In this document: positions 53,818-62,438 of the stretch, one piece after another | How the letters are laid out: each line of letters opens with the position of its first letter | Numbering within the stretch: the first letter of the stretch is position 1 | NCBI RefSeq assembly: GCF_005930355.1 | Contig: NZ_VDBO01000002.1 | Location: forward strand, 372,001 to 436,000 | Origin: Paenibacillus sinopodophylli | GTDB lineage: Bacteria; Bacillota; Bacilli; Paenibacillales; Paenibacillaceae | DNA length: 64,000 bases | Direction: 5' to 3' | The notes under the pieces: model-generated | The model's input: the letters and a program-made list of their open reading frames with translations, nothing else | What the model was told of the DNA's origin: nothing | Database searches by the model: none | Position numbers and translations under genes: made by a program

Positions 53818-54531
53818 TTGTCGGATATTAACATTTGGCTGGCTTTAGCTGCTGGCTTTGCATCGTTTATTTCACCTTGCTGCTTGCCTCTCTATCCCTC
53901 ATACCTCTCATACATAACCGGGATATCGGTAGCGGATTTGAAGGAGAATTCGAATGCGAAACAAAAACGCATGCGAACGATGTCGCATACGCTGTTTTTT
54001 ATTTTAGGCTTTTGCACCGTTTATTATGCTCTAGGTTATGGTACGAATGTGTTCGCAGAGTTTTTCAGCGAATACAGGCAGCTTATTCGGCAATTATCTG
54101 CCATATTAATTATATTGATGGGGCTGTTTCTCCTTGGTCTCTTCCAGCCTCAATTGCTATTGAAAGAAAGACGGATGAATCTTATCCCTAAGAAAGCCAA
54201 CTATGTCAGCTCTTTTATCTTTGGCATTGGCTTCTCTGCTGGTTGGACACCTTGTATGGGGCCTGCTTTGACGGCCATATTAGGGCTTGCTGCAACAGAG
54301 CCGGGTACATGGTTCAAGCTTACAACGGCCTATGCACTTGGTTTCGCCATTCCTTTTTTCGTCCTTGCTTTTTTCCTCGGTACAGCAAGATGGATATTGA
54401 AATATTCCGCTATCGTGATGAAAATCGGCGGTGCCGTTATGATCTTAATGGGTCTGCTACTCTTCACGGATCAAATGACGAAAATTACGATTTGGCTCAA
54501 TATGATTACGCCTGAATGGCTGGCTTTTTAA
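53818..54531 (+). CDS. ccdA: Cytochrome c biogenesis protein CcdA
   Basis: This 237-residue membrane thiol-disulfide transporter has six predicted helices. The CcdA cysteine motifs are visible: FISPCCLPLYPSYLSYITG near the N-terminus and GFSAGWTPCMGPALTAILG at about residues 138-156. It moves reducing equivalents outward for cytochrome c maturation and, in Bacillus, endospore formation. The start is TTG 53818 with GGGAGAAGGG upstream. It is only 22 nt from znuB, so it may be co-transcribed, though no zinc role is known. Confidence 0.93.
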   Translation: MSDINIWLALAAGFASFISPCCLPLYPSYLSYITGISVADLKENSNAKQKRMRTMSHTLFFILGFCTVYYALGYGTNVFAEFFSEYRQLIRQLSAILIILMGLFLLGLFQPQLLLKERRMNLIPKKANYVSSFIFGIGFSAGWTPCMGPALTAILGLAATEPGTWFKLTTAYALGFAIPFFVLAFFLGTARWILKYSAIVMKIGGAVMILMGLLLFTDQMTKITIWLNMITPEWLAF

Positions 54532-54546
54532 ACATACAGCAGCGTT

Positions 54547-55614
54547 TTAAGTGAAATATTCGATTTTGGCTTCAGGAAAATGTTCAAAGATGCGCTCCGA
54601 TAAATACATGCGGAGCGCATTTGCTTGTTCATCGGGGTATACGTACTTACCTTGTCCCCAGCGTCCCCATTTATATTTGCGTTTTTCGATATCCATTTCG
54701 AGCTTTGTTCGTGGATAACGTTTCTCGATCACAGTTTTGGCGGTTTTGGTGAAGCGGTGTTGAATTAATTCAAAGGTGAGGTCTTTGGTGACGTCGGCAG
54801 GAAGTTGATCGGCAAGAGCTGATATAAGCTCCCCATAGCCTTCCTCCCAGCCGTCATGCCATATTATAGGGGCAATAATGAACCCCATTGGATAACCTGC
54901 TCTAGCTACCTTTGCGGCGGCCTCTATGCGTTGATCAAAGCTTGAGGTTGCCGGTTCGAAATTTTTGATGACATACTTGGCATTCACGCTAAAGCGAATT
55001 CTCGTATGTCCATTATGATTAGCATCCAGAAGCGAATCGACATGATGGAATTTGGTCACGAATCGAAGCCGGCCATGCTCTTGTCCTCCCATGAATTCCA
55101 CAAGCTCTCTTAGGCTGCCCGTTATAGGCTCTAGACCTACTGGATCGGATGTACAAGCAGCTTCGAAACGAGTCACTTCAGGTATTCGTTCATCAATGTA
55201 CCCTTGGGCTGCGTTCAAGATATCATCCATGTTAACATACACCCTGATATAAGGTTTTGCACCTAGAGTCGTTTGCAAATAGCAGTAGTGGCAGTGCGCC
55301 ATGCAGCCTGTTGCAATAGGAATCGCATATTCGGCAGATGGCTTAGACGTATCGAATTTTAGCGTTTTGCGAATGCCGACAACGAGAGTGCGTTTTGCAA
55401 TTTTGTATTGCTCAAGCTCGGTATCGCCAGGCAAATTGGTAATGCGATTGTGGGAGGTCGTCATACGGTAAGGGATGCCTTCCTTTTTAACCCATTCGAA
55501 TATACGCTGACCCTTCGGATAATCCAGCGCAGAAGGCTCAAAATAAACGAGCTCGGGTACGAAGGACAGGGTGGAGCGATCCGTTCTGGGACGTTCAATA
55601 ACGACTGTGCTCAT
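54547..55614 (-). CDS. splB: Spore photoproduct lyase
   Basis: This 355-residue radical-SAM enzyme reverses the UV lesion spore photoproduct during germination. The cluster-binding motif is Cys104-x3-Cys108-x2-Cys111 in ATGCMAHCHYCYLQ, and Cys154 in FEAACTSDPVG is the likely hydrogen-donating cysteine. Other blocks are RFSVNAKYVIKNFEP and FIIAPIIWHDGWEEGY. GGAGGAA precedes the ATG, directly next to a stable hairpin. There is no splA in front of it. Confidence 0.95.
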   Translation of the reverse strand: MSTVVIERPRTDRSTLSFVPELVYFEPSALDYPKGQRIFEWVKKEGIPYRMTTSHNRITNLPGDTELEQYKIAKRTLVVGIRKTLKFDTSKPSAEYAIPIATGCMAHCHYCYLQTTLGAKPYIRVYVNMDDILNAAQGYIDERIPEVTRFEAACTSDPVGLEPITGSLRELVEFMGGQEHGRLRFVTKFHHVDSLLDANHNGHTRIRFSVNAKYVIKNFEPATSSFDQRIEAAAKVARAGYPMGFIIAPIIWHDGWEEGYGELISALADQLPADVTKDLTFELIQHRFTKTAKTVIEKRYPRTKLEMDIEKRKYKWGRWGQGKYVYPDEQANALRMYLSERIFEHFPEAKIEYFT

Positions 55615-55627
55615 CAGCTATTCCTCC

Positions 55628-55657
55628 ATAAGATGATCGAATTATCAATCATCTTAT
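55628..55657 (-). promoter_or_regulatory. Hairpin directly upstream of the splB ribosome binding site
   Basis: On the minus strand ATAAGATGATTGA (55657-55645) pairs with TCGATCATCTTAT (55640-55628) around TAAT: 13 pairs with one G-U. GGAGGAA of splB follows with no gap (55627-55621). It could stack on or modulate ribosome access, or stabilise the mRNA in spores; this is inference. Confidence 0.45.
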
Positions 55658-55818
55658 TGTGCGACGGATGATCGCAGTTGAATCTGGTAAGTTTCAGCGT
55701 GAAATGCGATTTGAACACTTTCCGTCGGTTTCTGCGGGTTGCAGTGCAACCAATCAACAGTGTATGATATGAAGAATAACGCCTGATAGGTGAAGAAGTA
55801 TGGTTAGGGGGTTCTTCA

Positions 55819-56241
55819 GTGCCGACACCGAGCATGGAAGACTACTTGGAAAGAATTTACAAGCTTATTGATGAAAAAGGCTACGCGCGTGTTTCTGACA
55901 TTGCGGAGGGTTTAGAGGTGCATCCTTCCTCTGTAACCAAAATGATTCAGAAGCTCGACAAGGATAACTATCTGATCTATGAGAAATATCGGGGTCTTGT
56001 GCTGACGAATAAAGGAAAGAAAATGGGCAAGAGGCTGGTAGACCGTCATCAACTGCTTGAATCATTTCTTACTACAATTGGCGTACAGGACGAGAACATT
56101 TATCAGGATGTTGAAGGCATTGAGCATCATTTGAGTTGGGACTCGATTACCTGTATTGAAACGTTAGTTGAATATTTCCGCAGAGATTCTCAGAGAATGG
56201 ACGAGCTTCGTGCCGTTCGTGCGGAGATGGACAGCGAATAA
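55819..56241 (+). CDS. mntR: Manganese-responsive regulator MntR
   Basis: This 140-residue DtxR-family regulator has the HTH in [22 protein letters not shown]. All six B. subtilis manganese ligands are at identical positions: Asp8, Glu11, His77, Glu99, Glu102 and His103. With Mn it represses Mn uptake and activates Mn efflux genes, none of which are in this window. The start is GTG 55819, with AGGGGG 7 nt upstream. It is divergent from splB. Confidence 0.96.
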   Translation: MPTPSMEDYLERIYKLIDEKGYARVSDIAEGLEVHPSSVTKMIQKLDKDNYLIYEKYRGLVLTNKGKKMGKRLVDRHQLLESFLTTIGVQDENIYQDVEGIEHHLSWDSITCIETLVEYFRRDSQRMDELRAVRAEMDSE

Positions 56242-56301
56242 TGGATATGAGCTTCGCGCTTTGCGCTTGTCCAAATACATATTCAAGGGAGTCGAATTTC
56301 A

Positions 56302-56682
56302 ATGTTTAGTAGAATTGGTCAAATTATGCTGTATGTCAATAACCAAGATGAGTCAAGAGATTTTTGGACAAAGCAATTAGGATTCAGCGTCATTTCGGAA
56401 TACGACAACGGTGAAGGCATGAGATGGATTGAAATCGCACCTTCTGAGCATTCAGAAACAAGCATCGTTCTTCAGAATAAGGAATTTGTTGAAAAGATGG
56501 CTTCAGGTATCAATCTAGGAACACCTTCACTGATGCTTTTTTCAGACAAATTCGACGAATTGTATGCAGATTTAGCAAATAAACAAATCAAAGTTGGAGA
56601 AATCGTCACGATTCCGTCTGGCAGAGTGTTCAATTTCCCTGATAATGAGCATAATTATTTTGCTGTCTTGGAAAAGAAGTAA
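56302..56682 (+). CDS. VOC (glyoxalase/bleomycin resistance) family protein
   Basis: This 126-residue protein has the two-module VOC fold: IGQIMLYVNNQDESRDFWTK with GFSVISEYDNGEGMRWIEIA, and a second half SLMLFSDKFDELYADL ending VFNFPDNEHNYFAVLEK. The usual His/Glu metal ligands are only partly recognisable, so the activity cannot be assigned. AAGGGAG precedes the ATG at 56302. It may be co-transcribed with mntR (60-nt gap) and ends at a long palindromic terminator. Confidence 0.75.
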   Translation: MFSRIGQIMLYVNNQDESRDFWTKQLGFSVISEYDNGEGMRWIEIAPSEHSETSIVLQNKEFVEKMASGINLGTPSLMLFSDKFDELYADLANKQIKVGEIVTIPSGRVFNFPDNEHNYFAVLEKK

Positions 56683-56690
56683 TATACGAT

Positions 56691-56738
56691 GAAACAGAAA
56701 AGGTCTGGAGCAAATTTGCTCCAGACCTTTTCTGTTTC
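56691..56738. terminator. 48-bp perfect palindrome, bidirectional terminator
   Basis: GAAACAGAAAAGGTCTGGAG followed by CAAA is mirrored exactly, with no spacer, to 56738. The two 24-nt arms form a hairpin with a T-rich 3' flank in either direction. It lies between the convergent VOC gene and the small membrane protein gene. Confidence 0.8.
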
Positions 56739-56739
56739 A

Positions 56740-57060
56740 TTAGTGATATTTCGGCAAATCATCATCATCTTTGCCGCCTTCTATGACGCGAAAGGGCACC
56801 GTTTTGGATGAGCGGGGCTTCTTCGCTTTTGTCTTGGCTGCAGTTGCCCGGCTTTGTGTAACTTGCGTTCGTCCATGCTGAGCACTGTTATTTCTCAAAA
56901 AAGAAGGCGGATATTTATAAAGCCAGAAAATCCCGCCAAGTATGACAATAGGAATAATAAACGTCAAAGGATTTGAAACGACAGTGTTAGCGAGTCCAAT
57001 GACAAGCAAGGCTAGAAAAGTGATGGACCACACATTCCATTTGCCGGATGCTCTGCTCAT
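56740..57060 (-). CDS. Small membrane protein with basic tail, unknown
   Basis: This 106-residue protein has two adjacent membrane helices (about 9-27 and 31-48), then a Lys/Arg/Thr-rich linker (TAAKTKAKKPRSSK) and a short ending VPFRVIEGGKDDDDLPKYH. No family is recognised. It lies 28 nt downstream of yqhQ on the same strand and is probably in its operon. Confidence 0.6.
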   Translation of the reverse strand: MSRASGKWNVWSITFLALLVIGLANTVVSNPLTFIIPIVILGGIFWLYKYPPSFLRNNSAQHGRTQVTQSRATAAKTKAKKPRSSKTVPFRVIEGGKDDDDLPKYH

Positions 57061-57088
57061 ATCAATAACCGCCTTTCCATACGTGGTT

Positions 57089-58147
57089 TCACTTTGTTTG
57101 TTTGTCTAACTCGAGCATGCGATTGAAGGAAGCGATAGAGACGGCAACCTGCTCATCACGCGGTTCTTTCGTCGTTAACAGCTGAAGCCAAAGTCCAGGG
57201 AAGCCCAGGTAGCGCAATACGGGTATTTCGCGCAAAGCGTTAGTCCAGCGAAGTACCTCATAAGATAGGCCGAGTACCAAAGGCAGAAGCAGAATACGAA
57301 TATAAATGCGTTCCCAGATGGAGTCCCAAGTAAAGAATGGCAGCGAGTAAATGACGACGCCGACAATGACAGTGAACACGATAAAGCTCGATCCACAGCG
57401 ATAATGAAGCCTGCTGTACTTTTGTACATTGCGTATCGTTAACTCTTCGCCAGCTTCATAAGCGCTGATTACTTTATGCTCAGCTCCGTGATATTGAAAC
57501 AATCGTTTGATTAACGGCGTCATCGAGATGAAATACAAATAAGCAAGCAGTAAAATGATTTTGATGAGTCCTTCTAACAGGTTATGACCGATTTTGTTCT
57601 CAAATACCCCTGAAAAGAGCAATTCCTCAATAGCTGCTGGAGCAGCAGTGAAGATAAGCTTTCCGAATATGAAGGACAGGACGCCTGCTACGGCAACGCC
57701 GACGATCATACTGAGACTCCAGCCTTGCTTCTTCTCTTCCTTAGCTACAGGTGCTTCTTTAGAGAATTGATCTTTAGTTTCCTCACCGGCTTCGTCTTCT
57801 GCATAGGCTTCCATAGAGAAGTTCAGATGCTGCGAACCTTTGGCACTGGATTCCAGTAAGCCTACGACGCCTCTTACGAGCGGAATTTTCTTAAGAGCTT
57901 GAATCCAGCTCTTCGAAGTGCGCGGTACCTCGTAAAAAACGATTTCATCATTCTTGCGCCGGACAGCTGTTACGTTAACGTGTTTGCCTGCGAACATCAC
58001 GCCTTCAATAACCGCTTGTCCACCATAAATGCTTCGGGAATCTTGCGGCAAGTGCTTGTCACCATCCTTGAGTAGATTATCGTCTGCACGTTTGCGACGA
58101 ATGTAGCTATAACTTTGTAAGTCTATTGTACTTGATCTAATAGCCAA
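57089..58147 (-). CDS. yqhQ: YqhQ family membrane protein (DUF1385)
   Basis: This 352-residue protein belongs to DUF1385. It has the diagnostic YGGQAVIEGVMFAGKHVNVTAVR near the N-terminus, an acidic variable segment (about 115-140), four or more membrane helices and the FQYHGAEHKVISAYEAGEEL block with histidines, then HYRCGSSFIVFTV. The function is unknown. The start is uncertain: the longest frame starts at TTG 58147 without a clear ribosome binding site, and the conserved part begins about 40 residues later. It is divergent from yqhR, as in other Bacillales. Confidence 0.85.
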   Translation of the reverse strand: MAIRSSTIDLQSYSYIRRKRADDNLLKDGDKHLPQDSRSIYGGQAVIEGVMFAGKHVNVTAVRRKNDEIVFYEVPRTSKSWIQALKKIPLVRGVVGLLESSAKGSQHLNFSMEAYAEDEAGEETKDQFSKEAPVAKEEKKQGWSLSMIVGVAVAGVLSFIFGKLIFTAAPAAIEELLFSGVFENKIGHNLLEGLIKIILLLAYLYFISMTPLIKRLFQYHGAEHKVISAYEAGEELTIRNVQKYSRLHYRCGSSFIVFTVIVGVVIYSLPFFTWDSIWERIYIRILLLPLVLGLSYEVLRWTNALREIPVLRYLGFPGLWLQLLTTKEPRDEQVAVSIASFNRMLELDKQTK

Positions 58148-58266
58148 ATGCCAACGTCAGCAAATGGGAAGCGAAGGTTATAGATACAGTGGTTTGCGGT
58201 TATGAAACGGCCTTATTCCATATACTACTTCTTAGCATGCTCGAGATTAGAATGGAGGCTATCAAA

Positions 58267-58773
58267 ATGGCGGGAAACAGGCGAACGAATGGATATGACG
58301 AGCAGCAGCATCATACGAACCCGTGGCTCTACCCGATTCAAATTGGTTTTTTTGCAGGCTTGATTTGGGGAATTGCGCGTTGGATGTTTTACGAAATGAA
58401 ATTCACAAAAGTATTGCCGGGTTTTGCTGCAGACCCTTTTTTCAAAGAATCGTTTCTCAAAACAAGCTGGGGCGAAGTCGTTGGCGTCGGTTTTTTCGTC
58501 CTATTTTCGATTTTGGCTGCACTGCTTTACAAAGTAGCCTTAGGTAAGCTCAGGGGGGCATGGCCGGGTGTTGCTTACGGTGCCCTATGGTGGTTGATCC
58601 TGATGGTTGTTGTCGGCCCGATGCTTGGCATAACGAGTGGAATTCGGCAAGAGGGCTGGAATACACTTTTTACCGAGCTTTGCGTGTTTCTGCTGTGGGG
58701 CTTATTTATCGGCTATTCCATAGCCTTTGAATTCACAGATGAGGCGTCTAGAGAGCCGATTAAAGCCCAGTGA
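58267..58773 (+). CDS. yqhR: YqhR family membrane protein
   Basis: This 168-residue membrane protein has four helices (about 24-44, 70-95, 102-125 and 138-156) and motifs NPWLYPIQIGFFAGLIWG and GPMLGITSGIRQEGWNTL. It matches YqhR by sequence pattern and by location between yqhQ and aroQ. GGAGG at 58254-58258 selects the ATG at 58267; earlier in-frame ATGs lack a site. The function is unknown. Confidence 0.82.
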   Translation: MAGNRRTNGYDEQQHHTNPWLYPIQIGFFAGLIWGIARWMFYEMKFTKVLPGFAADPFFKESFLKTSWGEVVGVGFFVLFSILAALLYKVALGKLRGAWPGVAYGALWWLILMVVVGPMLGITSGIRQEGWNTLFTELCVFLLWGLFIGYSIAFEFTDEASREPIKAQ

Positions 58774-58865
58774 TGAGTTCTACTTCTCAAGCGGCAGACA
58801 TTTGTGGTAAAATGGCAAGTGATCTTTGAACCTATGATGGATTCGGTTGCTTGGGAGGTGCATTC

Positions 58866-59324
58866 ATGCACAATATCGTTATTTTGAACGGACCGAACTT
58901 AAACATGCTCGGTATTCGAGAGCCTGACGTATACGGTTCAGAAACGCTGGCAGACATTGAATCGCTCTTGAAGGAAAAAGCGGAGAGACTTGGTGTTTCC
59001 GTAGCCTTTTTCCAAACGAATCATGAGGGCGAAATGATTGATCGTATTCATAGTGCTTTCGGCAAAGCGGACGGTATTGTGATCAATCCTGGAGCTTGGA
59101 CGCATTACAGCTATGCACTCCGCGACGCCCTCAGCTCAGTTGGAATTCCAATCATTGAGGTACATATGTCGAATATTCACAAACGAGAATCTTTCCGCCA
59201 TGTATCTGTTGTTGCCGCAATCGCAGTCGGTCAAATCGCCGGCTTCGGGTCACACAGCTATGAGCTTGGGCTGACTGCGCTTGTTCGCCACTTGAATCAA
59301 TCGCAAGCAGCAAAGAAAGGGTGA
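58866..59324 (+). CDS. aroQ: 3-dehydroquinate dehydratase, type II
   Basis: This 152-residue dodecameric-type enzyme performs step three of the shikimate pathway. The active-site lid block is NGPNLNMLGIREPDVYG, with the catalytic Tyr in VYG. NPGAWTHYSYALRDAL and EVHMSNIHKRESFRHVSV carry the substrate-binding Asn, His and Arg. GGGAGGTG at 58852-58859 fits the ATG at 58866; a start five codons upstream overlaps that site. It is the first gene of aroQ-yqhT-efp. Confidence 0.95.
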   Translation: MHNIVILNGPNLNMLGIREPDVYGSETLADIESLLKEKAERLGVSVAFFQTNHEGEMIDRIHSAFGKADGIVINPGAWTHYSYALRDALSSVGIPIIEVHMSNIHKRESFRHVSVVAAIAVGQIAGFGSHSYELGLTALVRHLNQSQAAKKG

Positions 59325-59331
59325 TACGGTT

Positions 59332-60405
59332 ATGCCAAACGAGAGAGTAAAGCGACTTAGGCAGTTGATGGAAGAGCATCGCTTTGAAGCGATACTAATT
59401 GGAAGCGAATATAACCGTCGCTATATTAGCGGATTCACAGGCTCATCAGGCATGGTGCTTATAACGCCAAATAAGAGCTACCTGCTTACTGATTTCCGGT
59501 ACCGCTCGCAAGCCCCTCAGCAAGCAGAAGGCTTTCAGATTGTTGAGCACGGTGCGAGTCCACTTGTCGATGTACGTGACATTCTGTCAGAAGAGAAGCT
59601 CTCGAAGCTCGCATTCGAGCAGGATCATGTTGTATACAGTGAATTCACAGCATGGACGAAGCTGCTTAGCGGTATAACACTCGAGCCATCTTCCGGGATT
59701 GTCGAACAGCTTCGCCAAATCAAGGATGAAGCCGAGCTGCAAGTTATGCAGGAGGCCGCTGATCTTGCTGACAGCACCTTCAATCATATCCTGAAGCTTA
59801 TTAGACCAGGCGTACGTGAGACGGATATCGCGCTTGAAATGGAAGTGTATATGCGCAGTCATGGCGCTACATCCTCCTCTTTCGATACCATTGTGGCATC
59901 GGGTGAGCGTTCGGCTTTGCCACATGGGGTAGCCAGCGATCGGATTATCGGCAATAATGAGTTTGTGAAGCTTGACTTCGGCGCTTACTACAACGGCTAT
60001 TGCTCCGATCTGACTCGGACGGTTGTCGTTGGCACGCCTACGGACAAGCATCTAGAGATTTACAATATCGTCTTAGAGGCGCAATTGCATGCTCTAGCGA
60101 ATATTAAGCCCGGCATGTCGGGTCGCGAAGCAGATGCCCTTACCCGTGATATCATTACGAAATACGGATATGGCGATTTGTTCGGACACGGTACGGGACA
60201 TGGACTTGGCATGGAGATTCATGAAGCGCCAAGACTGTCTAAGCTTAGTGAAACGATTTTAACCCCCGGCATGACGGTTACGGTTGAACCCGGCATATAC
60301 GTACCAGGCTTCGGCGGCGTGCGCATTGAGGATGATATCGTTATTACGGAAACCGGTATTAAAATATTAACCTCATCCCCGAAGGACTTGATCACTCTGG
60401 GGTAA
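59332..60405 (+). CDS. yqhT: M24 family aminopeptidase P-like (Xaa-Pro) peptidase YqhT
   Basis: This 357-residue metallopeptidase has an N-terminal creatinase-like domain (1-130) and a pita-bread catalytic domain. The two metal ions are bound by the Asps in [18 protein letters not shown], the His in [13 protein letters not shown], and the Glus in VTVEPGIY and GVRIEDD. It is placed directly before efp, as in many Firmicutes. It trims Xaa-Pro N-termini; the specific substrate is unknown. Confidence 0.92.
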   Translation: MPNERVKRLRQLMEEHRFEAILIGSEYNRRYISGFTGSSGMVLITPNKSYLLTDFRYRSQAPQQAEGFQIVEHGASPLVDVRDILSEEKLSKLAFEQDHVVYSEFTAWTKLLSGITLEPSSGIVEQLRQIKDEAELQVMQEAADLADSTFNHILKLIRPGVRETDIALEMEVYMRSHGATSSSFDTIVASGERSALPHGVASDRIIGNNEFVKLDFGAYYNGYCSDLTRTVVVGTPTDKHLEIYNIVLEAQLHALANIKPGMSGREADALTRDIITKYGYGDLFGHGTGHGLGMEIHEAPRLSKLSETILTPGMTVTVEPGIYVPGFGGVRIEDDIVITETGIKILTSSPKDLITLG

Positions 60406-60433
60406 GGACTATTCATTCAGGAGGGAATCAGTA

Positions 60434-60991
60434 ATGATTTCAGTAAACGATTTTAAAACAGGCTTGACTGTGCAAGTAGACACCGATATTTATACCGTAC
60501 TAGACTTTCAACATGTTAAGCCAGGCAAAGGCGCGGCATTCGTTCGCTCCAAGCTCAAAAACCTTCGCAACGGTAACGTTGTTGAGAAAACCTTCCGTGC
60601 AGGCGAGAGCATTGGCCGTGCGATTATCGAGAATCGTGAGGTTCAATACTTGTACAATTCCGGTTCGGAATACACATTCATGGATAATGAAACGTTCGAC
60701 CAGTTCAACCTGGATAAGAAGCAGCTTGAATGGGAGCTTAACTTCTTGAAGGAGAACATGAACGTGAACATCTCCAGCTACCAAGGTGAAATTCTTGGTA
60801 TTCAAATGCAAAACAGCGTTGATCTGAAAGTAATTGAAACAGAGCCGGGCGTAAAAGGTAACACAGCACAAGGCGCAACAAAGATGGCAAAGGTTGAAAC
60901 TGGTCTTAATGTTCAAGTTCCTTTGTTCATTAACGAAGGTGATGTTCTGCTTGTCGATACTCGCGAGGGTAAATACATCTCACGCGCTTAG
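60434..60991 (+). CDS. efp: Elongation factor P
   Basis: This 185-residue translation factor relieves ribosome stalling at polyproline. The loop [18 protein letters not shown] carries Lys32, the residue modified in some species. Two C-terminal OB domains end with the conserved [31 protein letters not shown] precedes the ATG. It ends the aroQ-yqhT-efp unit at a terminator. Confidence 0.97.
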   Translation: MISVNDFKTGLTVQVDTDIYTVLDFQHVKPGKGAAFVRSKLKNLRNGNVVEKTFRAGESIGRAIIENREVQYLYNSGSEYTFMDNETFDQFNLDKKQLEWELNFLKENMNVNISSYQGEILGIQMQNSVDLKVIETEPGVKGNTAQGATKMAKVETGLNVQVPLFINEGDVLLVDTREGKYISRA

Positions 60992-61006
60992 ATTGCAGTA
61001 GCCCAG

Positions 61007-61037
61007 ACCGTCCGAATTTATTCGGGCGGTTTTTTTT
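61007..61037 (+). terminator. Intrinsic terminator after efp
   Basis: ACCGTCCGAA (61007-61016) and TTCGGGCGGT (61021-61030) form a 10-bp stem with one G-T pair and a four-base loop, followed by a run of Ts. Confidence 0.9.
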
Positions 61038-61069
61038 GTAGTTAGATATACCCATTGTTAAGCTCATTG

Positions 61070-61078
61070 TGATATAAT
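61070..61078 (+). promoter_or_regulatory. Extended -10 promoter of lysC
   Basis: TGATATAAT is an extended -10 (TGn + TATAAT), with no good -35 hexamer. It lies 43 nt before the lysC start. The space between the efp terminator and the start is too short for a lysine riboswitch. Confidence 0.5.
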
Positions 61079-61120
61079 AATGACTTGTATGTACATGTCA
61101 GGTTTGGGAGTGAATCAGCT

Positions 61121-62374
61121 TTGTCGTTGATCGTGATGAAGTTTGGCGGCAGCTCCGTGGGATCGCCGGAGCGGATGCAGCGTGTAGCGAAACGTATAAT
61201 TGAAAGGCAGCAGGAAGGCAACGATATCGTTGTTGTCGTGTCTGCCATGGGAGATACGACTGACGATCTAATCGATCAGTCGAAGCAGCTGAATACAAGC
61301 CCGCCGGCGCGGGAGATGGATATGCTGCTAACGGTTGGTGAACAAATTTCGATCGCATTATTGTCGATGACGGTTCATCAGCTTGGAGCGAAAGCCGTAT
61401 CCTTTACAGGTTGGCAAGCCGGAATTCGTACGGAAGCGGTACATGGCAAGGCGAAGATGACTGACATCCAGCCAGACCGTGTGTTCAAAGCATTAGAGCA
61501 GGGTAATGTGGCCATTATTGCCGGATTCCAAGGGATGACGGAAGATGGAGAAATTACGACGCTTGGACGCGGCGGTTCTGACACGACTGCAGTTGCCATG
61601 GCAGCTGCGATGAAAGCGGATGTTTGCGAGATTTATACCGACGTTGATGGTATCTATTCCACTGACCCTCGTGTCGTCAAGAACGCGCGTAAGCTCAGCG
61701 AAATTTCGTATGACGAAATGCTGGAGCTCGCAAACTTGGGTGCGGCTGTCTTGCACCCCCGAGCGGTAGAATATGCTAAGCATAACAATGTTAAGCTGGT
61801 CGTTCGATCAAGTTTCACCTATAACGAAGGTACGAGTGTGAAGGAGGAAGCGGTCATGGAGCAAGGCGTGGTCGTTCGCGGCATCGCGTTTGACAAAAAT
61901 GTAGCAAGAATTAGCATTATGGGTGTTGAGGATGTGCCAGGTGTGCTTGCCAATGTGTTCGGTGCACTGGCAAGCAATGCCATCGACGTTGACATTATTG
62001 TGCAGAGCGGCGTGCAGGACGGCAAGGCTGACTTCTCGTTCACGCTGTCTGGCGACGATAAAGACAAAGCAATTGCAGTCATCGAAGGCATTCGCAGCAC
62101 AGTTCCTTTCCGTGAAACGACTTCAGAATCGGATTTGGTTAAAATTTCGATCGTTGGAGCAGGCATGGTTAGTAATCCTGGCGTAGCTGCCAAAATGTTC
62201 GCAACGATCTCTGCCCTTGGTGTGAGCATCAAGATGGTAAGCACCTCAGAAATCAAATGTTCTTGCGTGATTGCGGCTGAACCGCTTAACGATGTGGTTC
62301 GTGCGCTTCATACGGCATATGGTCTCGATACGGCGGAGCAAGCTTTCGTAGGCGGACCACAAGATCGCCGCTAA
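61121..62374 (+). CDS. lysC: Aspartokinase II (alpha subunit)
   Basis: This enzyme has 417 residues from TTG 61121, with GGGAG 10 nt upstream; an open frame to 61085 is not needed. It phosphorylates aspartate, the first step to lysine, threonine, methionine and diaminopimelate. The kinase start is IVMKFGGSSVGSPERMQ, and GRGGSDTTAVAMA and EIYTDVDGIYSTDPR follow. Two ACT regulatory domains (about 260-410) carry ISIMGVEDVPGVLANVF and ISIVGAGMVSNPGVAAKMF. An internal start gives a predicted beta subunit. Confidence 0.95.
   Translation: MSLIVMKFGGSSVGSPERMQRVAKRIIERQQEGNDIVVVVSAMGDTTDDLIDQSKQLNTSPPAREMDMLLTVGEQISIALLSMTVHQLGAKAVSFTGWQAGIRTEAVHGKAKMTDIQPDRVFKALEQGNVAIIAGFQGMTEDGEITTLGRGGSDTTAVAMAAAMKADVCEIYTDVDGIYSTDPRVVKNARKLSEISYDEMLELANLGAAVLHPRAVEYAKHNNVKLVVRSSFTYNEGTSVKEEAVMEQGVVVRGIAFDKNVARISIMGVEDVPGVLANVFGALASNAIDVDIIVQSGVQDGKADFSFTLSGDDKDKAIAVIEGIRSTVPFRETTSESDLVKISIVGAGMVSNPGVAAKMFATISALGVSIKMVSTSEIKCSCVIAAEPLNDVVRALHTAYGLDTAEQAFVGGPQDRR
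61856..62374 (+). CDS. lysC: Aspartokinase II beta subunit from an internal lysC start
   Basis: The in-frame ATG at 61856 is preceded by a consensus ribosome binding site AAGGAGG (61841-61847) at 8-nt spacing. The product of 172 residues starts MEQGVVVRGIAFDKNVARIS and consists of the ACT domains only. In B. subtilis, lysC yields an equivalent beta subunit from an internal start, giving an alpha2-beta2 enzyme. The ribosome binding site is seen; translation from it is inferred. Confidence 0.7.
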   Translation: MEQGVVVRGIAFDKNVARISIMGVEDVPGVLANVFGALASNAIDVDIIVQSGVQDGKADFSFTLSGDDKDKAIAVIEGIRSTVPFRETTSESDLVKISIVGAGMVSNPGVAAKMFATISALGVSIKMVSTSEIKCSCVIAAEPLNDVVRALHTAYGLDTAEQAFVGGPQDRR

Positions 62375-62391
62375 TCTCGATGATATACTCT

Positions 62392-62430
62392 AAAAAGGCA
62401 TGCACCTGAACGATAGGTGCATGCCTTTTT
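62392..62430. terminator. Bidirectional terminator after lysC
   Basis: AAAAAGGCATGCACCT (62392-62407) and AGGTGCATGCCTTTTT (62415-62430) form a 16-bp stem with a 7-nt loop, between the convergent lysC and comB genes. Confidence 0.9.
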
Positions 62431-62438
62431 GCTGCCGA

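Noticed and set aside
54243-54515. An ORF within ccdA
   Set aside because: It is a shadow frame of a complete CcdA gene with both cysteine motifs in the main frame.
61038-61120. A lysine riboswitch in front of lysC
   Set aside because: The space after the efp terminator is about 80 nt, much shorter than an L-box, and no terminator/antiterminator structure lies between the promoter and the start.
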